This document shows positions 1 to 5,977 of a DNA stretch of 7,985 nt, one piece after another. Origin of the DNA: Porphyromonadaceae bacterium UBA7555 (lineage in GTDB: Bacteria; Bacteroidota; Bacteroidia; Bacteroidales; Muribaculaceae). The stretch spans positions 295 through 8,279 of the forward strand of contig DLLT01000030.1 of assembly GCA_002478045.1 (NCBI GenBank), written 5' to 3'. Position numbers and translations under genes: made by a program. Numbering within the stretch: position 1 is the stretch's first letter; each line of letters starts with the position of its first letter. The notes under the pieces were generated by a model. The model made no database searches and was not told the DNA's origin. It saw only the letters and a program-made list of their open reading frames with translations.

Positions 1-22
1 TTTTTATTTATACACCGATTTT

Positions 23-565
23 TCAGTCGTCTAAGGGATTGGGTTCATCGGGGTGGGTGTACCAGCGGGAGTACATCAGGTAGTTGTGCGCAATCTTTTG
101 GTTGATTTCGCGGCTTTGTTCGGGGTCTACCTTCTTGATATACTTTGCCGGAGCGCCGGCCCACAGTTCGTAAGGCCCTATCTTGGTATTGGACAACACC
201 ACAGCACCGGCGGCTACGATAGCGCCCTCGCCTACTACGGCGTTGTCCATGACCACAGCGCCCATACCTACCAGGGCGAGGTCGTGTATGTCCGCCCCGT
301 GTATGGTGACGTTATGGCCGATAGATACATCGTTGCCGATGGTGATGGTGGATTTGCGGAAAAGCGTGTGCAGTACGCTGCCGTCCTGTATATTGACACG
401 ATCGCCGATGGTGATGGTATTGACATCGCCGCGCAGGACTGTGCCAAACCATACGCTGCATTTTTCGCCCATAGTGACATCGCCTATGATGGTGGCGTTT
501 TCGGCCAAAAATGTGTCTGCGCCTATCACCGGAGTGTGTCCGCGCAGTGGAATGATTAGTGCCAT
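23..565 (-). CDS. Gamma-class carbonic anhydrase family protein (left-handed beta-helix)
   Basis: The 180-residue protein belongs to the YrdA/PaaY/CaiE-like branch of the gamma carbonic anhydrases, cytoplasmic trimers that bind zinc or iron between subunits and in some members hydrate CO2. Hexapeptide repeats of the form [IV]G(D/E)xxx run from about residue 12 to 130. The family signature is complete: Arg45 and Asp47 in LRGDVN, Gln60-Asp61 in NIQDGS, and the three metal-ligand histidines His66 (VLHT), His84 (IGHN) and His89 (TIHG). The C-terminal segment from about 145 is the usual closing helix with a tryptophan-rich end. Length is normal for the family and there is no signal peptide. The ATG at 565 starts exactly where family members start. 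It lies 85 bases downstream of the aminopeptidase gene on the same strand, so co-transcription is possible. Real substrate is unknown: many members with all three histidines have no measured carbonic anhydrase activity. Confidence 0.93.
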   Translation of the reverse strand: MALIIPLRGHTPVIGADTFLAENATIIGDVTMGEKCSVWFGTVLRGDVNTITIGDRVNIQDGSVLHTLFRKSTITIGNDVSIGHNVTIHGADIHDLALVGMGAVVMDNAVVGEGAIVAAGAVVLSNTKIGPYELWAGAPAKYIKKVDPEQSREINQKIAHNYLMYSRWYTHPDEPNPLDD

Positions 566-593
566 TGTTGTTTTGGTCTGATTAGTTATAAAG

Positions 594-622
594 ACAAATC
601 ACTAATTTTCAAACTAATTTGT
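594..622. repeat. AT-rich direct and inverted repeat between the two minus-strand genes
   Basis: In the 85-base gap between the aminopeptidase stop and the carbonic anhydrase start, ACTAATTT occurs twice with a 12-base period (601-608 and 613-620), and the whole element is framed by ACAAAT (594-599) and its reverse complement ATTTGT (617-622). Read on the minus strand, bases 617-610 give TTAGTTTG, one mismatch from the Bacteroidota -7 box TAnnTTTG, but I see no -33 element at a proper distance. It may be a weak promoter or protein-binding site for the carbonic anhydrase gene, or only AT-rich spacer. Confidence 0.3.
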
Positions 623-650
623 GTGCCGGTCCGTACACTTTTCTATGCGT

Positions 651-2441
651 TTAGTTGCGCGTCAGGGGCTGGGTCTTCTTTTCGAGCCAAGTGCGCTGGG
701 CGCTGTTCAGCATCGGGGTAAGGCGTGAGCGTACCATGCGGTGGTAGTCGTTGACCCATTCGATTTCGGCGTCTGTCATCATATCCACATCGAACAGCGA
801 CAGGTCGAAAGGACATAGCGTCAGCGTCTCGAAGCGATAGAAATTGCCGAACTCGGTGGTCATAGCCTCGGTGGTCAGCTCAAGGTTTTCGCAACGAATG
901 CCATGAACGTTCTCGCGATACAGACCCGGCTCGTTGGAGGTTATCATACCGGGCGTCATCGGCGCCGGCACGTAGTTCAGGCGAATGCTCTGCGGCCCTT
1001 CGTGCACGTTGAGGAAGTGGCCCACGCCGTGTCCGGTTCCGTGCAGATAGGTAAGCCCCTGCTTCCACAGGAATTGACGTGCGAGCACGTCAAGTTGCAT
1101 GCCGACAGTTCCTTGCGGGAATACGGCGGTAGCCAAAGCGATATGGCCTTTCATCACCAGGGTGAAGTCGTGGCGCTGTTCGGCCGTGCTCTCGCCTATG
1201 GCGATTGTGCGCGTGATGTCCGTGGTGCCGTCAAGATACTGAGCGCCGCTGTCTATCAGCAGCAGGCTGCCGCGATGTATCTCGGCGTTGGACTCCTCGG
1301 TGGGGTCGTAGTGCACGATGGCACCGTGTGCTCCGTATCCGGCAATGGTACCGAAGCTCTCATCAAAGAACAGCGGCTGGGCCTGACGAGCCTGACGGAA
1401 GATGCGCACAACGTCCAATTCGGTCAGTGGCAGGTCATTGTCCACATGCCTTTCGATTTCCATAAGCGCCGAAACAAGGGCTACACCATCGCGCTCCATG
1501 GCGGCACGCACTCCGGCCAGTTGCACTTTATTTTTAACCGCTTTGAGCATCCCGGCCGGCGAGGTGGCCAATACGGCACGTGCGCCAAGGGCATCGGTGA
1601 TAGCCACGGCATTCTTGTCCGGCTGGGCAAGTACGCGAATATCCATCGGTAAAGCCGTGATAAAGGGCAGCACATCTCCATATCCGGCGACAGCCACGCC
1701 GGCCTCGGCGAGGTGAGCGCGGACTGCATCGTCAAGTTTGGCCTCATCTATAAATAATGTGTTGCCTTTGGGCGACAGATACAAGAATGAAGTGGCCACG
1801 GTGGTGTACGGCACATCGTGTGCACGAATGTTTAGCGTCCAGACAATTTCGTCAAGGGCGCTGGTGAATATGGCATCGGCGCCGAGGTCGGCAGCCGCAG
1901 TCAATAAGGAGGCAATCTTGTCGGCGGCACTTTGCCCGGCATACTTAATATCGTATACAAAGACCTTATCCTGAGGCAGTGCGGGACGGTCGGGCCACGT
2001 GTCGGCTATTGGATCGAAGTCTGTCTTGAGCGCGATGCCGCGAGCATTGAGGGTCGCAGCCAAGCTGACGGCCTCGGTACGGCTGAACAACATTCCGTCT
2101 ACGCCCACCGTGCTTCCTTGAGGCAAATTGTGCGTCAGCCACGTCGGAATATCCGGAGTGTCGGGAAGACCGTCTTTCATCAGAATGATTTCGGTGCCGT
2201 CAAGCTGCTGCGCCGCTTGTATAAAGTATCTAGAGTCGGTCCACAGCAAGGCTTTGTCTGCGGTCACCACCATAGTGGCGGCGCTACCGGTGAAACCGCT
2301 GATACGGCGCAAAAAAGCCCAATGCGAACCTATATATTCGCTCTGGTGGGGGTCTGTTTTATTAATAATGGCGGCATCAACGCCGGCCTTGGCCATAAGT
2401 CCGCGAAGGACCGCAAGCCGTTGCGCTATCTCTGTTTTCAT
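651..2441 (-). CDS. pepP: Xaa-Pro aminopeptidase (aminopeptidase P, M24B, three-domain type)
   Basis: This metallopeptidase removes an N-terminal residue that precedes proline; it has no signal peptide and should act in the cytoplasm. From the start MKTEIAQRL it has 596 residues, the length of the three-domain eukaryote-like XPNPEP1 class rather than the about 440 of E. coli PepP. Two creatinase-like N-terminal domains cover roughly 1-300 and the pita-bread catalytic domain about 305-540, followed by the C-terminal extension typical of this class. All five metal ligands are present: Asp397 (LIDSGA), Asp408 (GTTDIT), His471 (HGTGHGVG), Glu504 (SNEPG) and Glu518 (CENLE). The proton-shuttle/substrate histidines His377 (AIVHY) and His480 (NVHEGP) are also there. 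An in-frame ATG at 2567 would add 42 residues, but that ATG lies upstream of the predicted transcription start near 2530 and its residues do not resemble the family, so I start at 2441. Confidence 0.95.
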   Translation of the reverse strand: MKTEIAQRLAVLRGLMAKAGVDAAIINKTDPHQSEYIGSHWAFLRRISGFTGSAATMVVTADKALLWTDSRYFIQAAQQLDGTEIILMKDGLPDTPDIPTWLTHNLPQGSTVGVDGMLFSRTEAVSLAATLNARGIALKTDFDPIADTWPDRPALPQDKVFVYDIKYAGQSAADKIASLLTAAADLGADAIFTSALDEIVWTLNIRAHDVPYTTVATSFLYLSPKGNTLFIDEAKLDDAVRAHLAEAGVAVAGYGDVLPFITALPMDIRVLAQPDKNAVAITDALGARAVLATSPAGMLKAVKNKVQLAGVRAAMERDGVALVSALMEIERHVDNDLPLTELDVVRIFRQARQAQPLFFDESFGTIAGYGAHGAIVHYDPTEESNAEIHRGSLLLIDSGAQYLDGTTDITRTIAIGESTAEQRHDFTLVMKGHIALATAVFPQGTVGMQLDVLARQFLWKQGLTYLHGTGHGVGHFLNVHEGPQSIRLNYVPAPMTPGMITSNEPGLYRENVHGIRCENLELTTEAMTTEFGNFYRFETLTLCPFDLSLFDVDMMTDAEIEWVNDYHRMVRSRLTPMLNSAQRTWLEKKTQPLTRN

Positions 2442-2535
2442 AAAGCCGATAGTATTGGGTGTATATATATAATGTCTTTCTTCGGTCTCGGTACGGGATT
2501 GTTTCCCCACGCCGGGCTCAGCATTTATCAGACCG

Positions 2536-2567
2536 CAAAAATACGAAATTTTTTGCTGTTGCGACAA
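2536..2567 (-). promoter_or_regulatory. Bacteroidota-type promoter of the aminopeptidase gene
   Basis: On the minus strand bases 2543-2536 read TATTTTTG, a perfect match to the TAnnTTTG -7 box of the Bacteroidota primary sigma factor. A TTG (bases 2567-2565) sits 21 bases upstream as the -33 element. Transcription should begin near 2530, leaving a leader of about 90 bases before the ATG at 2441. The site excludes use of the upstream ATG at 2567 from this promoter. Confidence 0.6.
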
Positions 2568-2588
2568 TTTCCGCCCGCTTTTCGCTCA

Positions 2589-2616
2589 ATTTGCAAAAAA
2601 AGTTTTTTGTGCAAAT
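2589..2616. repeat. AT-rich inverted repeat with A7/T6 tracts between divergent promoters
   Basis: ATTTGC (2589-2594) is followed by seven A (2595-2601), one G, six T (2603-2608), a GT and then GCAAAT (2611-2616), the exact reverse complement of the left arm. It lies between the -33 elements of the leftward aminopeptidase promoter and the rightward tRNA promoter. It could be an UP-like or bent-DNA element, or an operator; a small cruciform or RNA hairpin is also possible. No protein can be named from it. Confidence 0.45.
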
Positions 2617-2617
2617 A

Positions 2618-2648
2618 TTGTGTATATTACAAAAAGTACTTAACTTTG
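2618..2648 (+). promoter_or_regulatory. Bacteroidota-type promoter of tRNA-Cys
   Basis: TAACTTTG at 2641-2648 matches TAnnTTTG exactly, and TTG at 2618-2620 lies 20 bases upstream as the -33 element. The predicted start near 2655 is about 15 bases before the mature tRNA 5' end. The same transcript could continue into the DUF4105 genes if the hairpin after the tRNA is leaky. Confidence 0.65.
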
Positions 2649-2670
2649 CACTCGCAAACCGCACGAGCAT

Positions 2671-2741
2671 GGTACCTTGGCCGAGTGGTTAGGCACCGGT
2701 CTGCAAAACCGTTTACAGCAGTTCGATTCTGCTAGGTACCT
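2671..2741 (+). tRNA. tRNA-Cys (GCA)
   Basis: A full cloverleaf folds. The acceptor arm GGTACCT (2671-2677) pairs perfectly with AGGTACC (2734-2740). The D arm is GCC (2680-2682) with GGC (2692-2694). The anticodon arm is 2696-2712 with loop CTGCAAA, giving anticodon GCA at 2703-2705. The T arm AGCAG/CTGCT (2717-2721, 2729-2733) closes the loop TTCGATT. The discriminator base at 2741 is T, the main identity base of tRNA-Cys. The first anticodon-stem pair (2696-2712) is a C-U mismatch. CCA is not encoded, as usual in Bacteroidota. Confidence 0.97.
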
Positions 2742-2752
2742 CACAAATGATG

Positions 2753-2777
2753 AATCCCGCTGTCGTACGGCGGGATT
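2753..2777 (+). terminator. Hairpin after tRNA-Cys, probable intrinsic terminator
   Basis: AATCCCGC (2753-2760) and GCGGGATT (2770-2777) form a perfect 8-bp stem with a 9-base loop, 11 bases after the tRNA. It is followed by TACTTTTA, a T-rich but not pure T tract, so termination may be partial. TACTTTTA at 2778-2785 also differs by only one base from a -7 box, but no -33 element fits. The hairpin covers the in-frame ATG at 2747, which argues against that ATG as a start of the next gene. Confidence 0.55.
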
Positions 2778-2803
2778 TACTTTTATCACGAAACCCTCCC
2801 TCT

Positions 2804-4375
2804 ATGCAGCCACAGGCTCATAACATAAACAGCAATGCTGCCCGTGTGCTCTGCGCACAGGTACGCCGTGCTATGGGCCTCGTGCTTCTCATTATCATAT
2901 TAATATGTGCTGCATCATTACCCGCTTACGCCACATCCGATGATTATTATCCTACGTCAGGTCCGCCTCCGGCCATCGACAAAAAAGATATGGATATGGA
3001 CATCTATGCCGCGTTACGAAGCGATACACTCGTATACCTTGCGACGGTTCTTCCCGGAAAAGAAGCCGATGAATTCGAAGGTCAAAGTGCAATCAGAATT
3101 GTCACCCCATCCGGCGACACGGCCTATACATGGGGAACATTCGGTTCTGACGCCCCACATTATATATATCAATATCTCGAAGGCGAAACAACTTGCACTG
3201 CCGTTTCGATGCCTTGGGACAAGTTTCTAAGCACTTACGTAAGCCGAAGCCGGGGTGTCCTTTTGCAAGGGCTTGTATTGGACCCGGCTCAGATTAAACG
3301 TCTTATGGACTCGCTTGAACAAGGGTTGCGTCCTGAGAACAGAATTTTTCGTTACGATTATATCTTGGACAATTGCGCCACACGCTCATTGGCCGTCATC
3401 GAAAGTGCGCTCGGATTCGAGCTAAGACTTCCGGAAGAATATTTAGGCAAGTTTAATCCGGAGAAAACCACCTATCGCCAAGCCCTGCGTAGCTATCACG
3501 CCAATTATCCGTGGTATCAATTCGGCTTAGAACTTGCACTGAGCAGCGACATCGACCAACCTCTCGGCGAAGGTGGCGAGCGCAAGCTTACATTCACTCC
3601 ATTATTGCTTGCAGGCTTCATTGGAAACTGCGTCATCGACTACGCCAAGGCTTATGGTGTACCCGTCGTCTTAAAAAGCGCTTTTATAGATGGCGGTTTC
3701 TCCAAGACATCTGAGAAAGGGATTATTGCACTCATTAATGACATTGCAGAAGGAGACTGCGACAAGATCTCACAAACGATATCATCGGCAACGCCATGGT
3801 ATCTAAGTCCTTTGGCCGCTTCTCTGATACTGCTCGTAATCTCAATTTTAGTAGTTTGTAAGGTCAACCGCACACTTCGCCCTATTCGCGGTTTTTACAC
3901 AGCCTTTTACGGCGTTATCGCTATAGTAGGGACCATCTTGACTTACTTGGCCTTTTCGGATCACTATGCCACTTCCCCAAACTGGCTGCTTTTGTGGCTT
4001 AACCCGTTTGCCATAATCCCTGCCATATTAATCTGGAACAAACGTCTGGAACCGATTGCTGACGGAATTCTTTTAGTTCGCTTGTTCCCGACACTGATTT
4101 TGACCGTAATATGGCCGTGGATTTCACAACGCACAGACATCGCAGTCTGGCCGTGGTTTATTTCGGATTTACTCCTCACTCTTGCGAGATTGGGACGCAC
4201 CGAAGAGCTTCTAAAGACACCAAGACGCCGCTTCCTCGAGCAAGAAAAGCGCAGACTTGACAAAGAAAGACGCGACCGTAAGCGACAAGAACGTATATCC
4301 TGGCATACCACCATAACAAAGGGCTATACTTACGAGATACAGGATAGCAATCCGCATAATTCCACTGAGATATGA
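2804..4375 (+). CDS. DUF4105/Lnb-family membrane protein, divergent first copy (probable pseudoenzyme)
   Basis: The protein (523 residues from the ATG at 2804) is a paralogue of the next gene along its whole length. It has a hydrophobic export segment (LVLLIIILICAAS) ending in a possible cleavage site AYA at about residue 43, with no lipobox, then a periplasmic DUF4105 domain (about 70-260) and about five membrane segments (335-465), then a very basic cytoplasmic-looking tail. In the family motif EGHS the His is replaced by Gln94 (EGQS, codon 3083-3085), whereas Cys191 in DNCATR is kept. The neighbouring conserved GMFDFN and GETDY blocks have also decayed to GTFGSD and GETTC. Lnb is the lipoprotein N-acyltransferase of Bacteroides; if the His is catalytic, this copy is inactive or altered. 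The start at 2804 is favoured because the ATG at 2747 lies inside the terminator-like hairpin; an ATG at 2873 would leave almost no n-region. The end overlaps the next start by ATGA. Confidence 0.85.
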   Translation: MQPQAHNINSNAARVLCAQVRRAMGLVLLIIILICAASLPAYATSDDYYPTSGPPPAIDKKDMDMDIYAALRSDTLVYLATVLPGKEADEFEGQSAIRIVTPSGDTAYTWGTFGSDAPHYIYQYLEGETTCTAVSMPWDKFLSTYVSRSRGVLLQGLVLDPAQIKRLMDSLEQGLRPENRIFRYDYILDNCATRSLAVIESALGFELRLPEEYLGKFNPEKTTYRQALRSYHANYPWYQFGLELALSSDIDQPLGEGGERKLTFTPLLLAGFIGNCVIDYAKAYGVPVVLKSAFIDGGFSKTSEKGIIALINDIAEGDCDKISQTISSATPWYLSPLAASLILLVISILVVCKVNRTLRPIRGFYTAFYGVIAIVGTILTYLAFSDHYATSPNWLLLWLNPFAIIPAILIWNKRLEPIADGILLVRLFPTLILTVIWPWISQRTDIAVWPWFISDLLLTLARLGRTEELLKTPRRRFLEQEKRRLDKERRDRKRQERISWHTTITKGYTYEIQDSNPHNSTEI

Positions 4376-4381
4376 CACAAC
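4370..4381 (+). repeat. 12-base repeat, copy 1 (possible duplication scar)
   Basis: ATATGACACAAC at 4370-4381 is identical to 5966-5977. Each copy begins directly at or after the end of a DUF4105 gene and contains the next ATG, encoding Met-Thr-Gln. The copy at 5966 opens the phosphatase-like gene, so this one may be a relic of that gene's start left when the DUF4105 gene was duplicated in tandem. Confidence 0.6.
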
Positions 4382-5964
4382 ACGGTTCAAAAACATATTT
4401 CTCAGAAGCAATCTTGATGAGGAACTGCATCGCTCGGAGTGTACGGGCACAGGCACGCCGCGCCATAGGCTTCGCGCTTCTCATTATATTATTATGCGGA
4501 ACGGCTGCGCACACGGCTATGGCCGAAGATTTACCAAGGTATACTCTCGATTGTGATCTAACGGAAGGCTGTGACACAACAGTATACCTTGCCACATTCT
4601 CCCCCGGCAAAGAAATATACGAGCTCGAAGGACACTCGGCCCTGCGGATCGTCACGCCGTACAGCGACACCGCCATCACTTGGGGTATGTTCGATTTCAA
4701 TGCCCCGCACTTTGTATACCGATTTGTCAAAGGCGAAACCGACTACAGCGTTGCCGCCGTGCCCTGGGCGCCTTTTTTACATAGTTATGTACGCCAAGGA
4801 CGTTATACCATCCTGCAAAAATTGAACATCACTCGCACACAAGTTCAACGCCTTATGGCCTTGGTCGAAGAAAACCTGCGCCCCGAAAATCGCGTCTACC
4901 GCTACAACTTTATCGAGGACAACTGCGCCACTCGTCCGCTGCAAATCATCGAAAAAGCCATCGGCCAAAAACTGGACTTGGGATGGATCAACATATACTT
5001 TGGTGACGGGACTACGTACCGCAACGTCATGCGACGATACCACGCCAACTATCCGTGGTATCAGTTTGGCATCGACCTCGCGCTGGGCAGCGACATCGAC
5101 CGACCTCTCGAAAGATCTGATAGTATGCGCGGCCTTACCTTTGCGCCCGTGCTATTGACCAAAATACTGAAATATAGCACCTTCAAAGCCACCGACTTAC
5201 CCAAAAACGATTTGGCCAAACTAGACATAATGAGACCTGACCTTTGTGACATTTCGATTGTGTCGAAAACCATAAACATTAATGAATTTGGGGATCAAGT
5301 GCCGGATGACTTTCTCAGCATCCCTATCCGACTTTGGAATCCTGAATTCGAACGCGATACCCCGGAGGAATGCAGAGACATTCTACCTCCCACCCCATGG
5401 TATCTGACACCTATGGCCGCAATGCTGGTGCTTCTGGCAATATCATTCTTCGTGGCACGAGCCGTGGCCGTCAAATGGCGGCGTATGCGCGGATTTTACT
5501 GCCTGTTCTTCGGCGCAAATGCCATAGTAGGCTGCATCATCGCCTTCCTCGTGTTCTTCTCCGAGCACTACGCCACCTCGCCCAACTGGCTGCTGCTGTG
5601 GCTCAATCCCTTTGCCATAATCCCGGCCGTAACCGTATGGAAAGCACGACACGACAACATCACGCTCATATACATGGAGTTACATCTATTGGCGATACTT
5701 GCAATGCTGCTTATATGGCCCTGGATAGCACAAACAGCCAACAGCGCATTCTGGCCCTGGATAGCCGCCGACGCCATCCTCACCTACGCTTGGATATGGC
5801 GCAACGCAAAGATGGACAAAGCTACAGACCGACAAATTCTCGAGAATGACGACCGCGACCGAAAGCTCGAAAGCAAGCACCGTCGCTTATGGCCATGGCG
5901 CAAACGCAATTCCGATTATATATACGAAATACGGGACACCCGCCCCAAGCATAACCGCTATTAG
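4372..5964 (+). CDS. lnb: Lipoprotein N-acyltransferase Lnb-like (DUF4105), canonical second copy
   Basis: Lnb adds the N-acyl chain to the lipidated N-terminal Cys of lipoproteins in Bacteroides, which lack Lnt. This 530-residue protein has an uncleaved or cleaved export segment (about 33-49, possible site AMA at 51), the periplasmic DUF4105 domain (about 70-250) and some five membrane helices (about 347-366, 374-396, 406-423, 433-452, 456-475), then a basic tail. The putative catalytic pair is intact: His88 in EGHSAL and Cys185 in DNCATR. Other conserved blocks are GMFDFNAPHFVYRF, KGETDY and HANYPWYQFG. The His-before-Cys order recalls circularly permuted papain-like thiol acyltransferases such as LRAT; that is inference. 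A variable stretch (about 255-340) makes it longer than the about 400 residues I recall for Bacteroides Lnb. The ATG at 4372 overlaps the previous stop, suggesting coupling; an ATG at 4417 is a serious alternative, because residues 1-4 look like a duplication scar. Confidence 0.88.
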   Translation: MTQHGSKTYFSEAILMRNCIARSVRAQARRAIGFALLIILLCGTAAHTAMAEDLPRYTLDCDLTEGCDTTVYLATFSPGKEIYELEGHSALRIVTPYSDTAITWGMFDFNAPHFVYRFVKGETDYSVAAVPWAPFLHSYVRQGRYTILQKLNITRTQVQRLMALVEENLRPENRVYRYNFIEDNCATRPLQIIEKAIGQKLDLGWINIYFGDGTTYRNVMRRYHANYPWYQFGIDLALGSDIDRPLERSDSMRGLTFAPVLLTKILKYSTFKATDLPKNDLAKLDIMRPDLCDISIVSKTININEFGDQVPDDFLSIPIRLWNPEFERDTPEECRDILPPTPWYLTPMAAMLVLLAISFFVARAVAVKWRRMRGFYCLFFGANAIVGCIIAFLVFFSEHYATSPNWLLLWLNPFAIIPAVTVWKARHDNITLIYMELHLLAILAMLLIWPWIAQTANSAFWPWIAADAILTYAWIWRNAKMDKATDRQILENDDRDRKLESKHRRLWPWRKRNSDYIYEIRDTRPKHNRY

Positions 5965-5965
5965 A

Positions 5966-5977
5966 ATATGACACAAC
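5966..5977 (+). repeat. 12-base repeat, copy 2 (start of the phosphatase-like gene)
   Basis: Identical to 4370-4381 (ATATGACACAAC). Here it carries the start codon of the phosphatase-like gene, three bases after the stop of the second DUF4105 gene. It is taken as the original sequence from which the upstream copy derives. Confidence 0.6.

Noticed and set aside
53..559. Plus-strand open frame of 168 codons opposite the carbonic anhydrase gene
   Set aside because: It is antisense to a gene with all family motifs, and its translation shows no recognisable domain.
621..638. Hairpin GTGTGC/CGTACAC-like element as a terminator of the aminopeptidase gene
   Set aside because: The stem is only about six pairs including a wobble, and the T tract follows on the plus strand, the wrong direction for this gene.
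903..1652. Plus-strand open frame of 249 codons opposite the aminopeptidase gene
   Set aside because: Antisense shadow of the catalytic domain; no promoter, and the composition reflects the complementary strand.
2671..2741. Functional link between tRNA-Cys and a cysteine-acylating enzyme downstream
   Set aside because: Adjacency alone is weak; a tRNA next to an unrelated operon is common, and nothing in the sequence ties them.
4176..4730. Minus-strand open frame of 184 codons across the junction of the two DUF4105 genes
   Set aside because: Shadow of two well-supported coding genes, with no recognisable features of its own.
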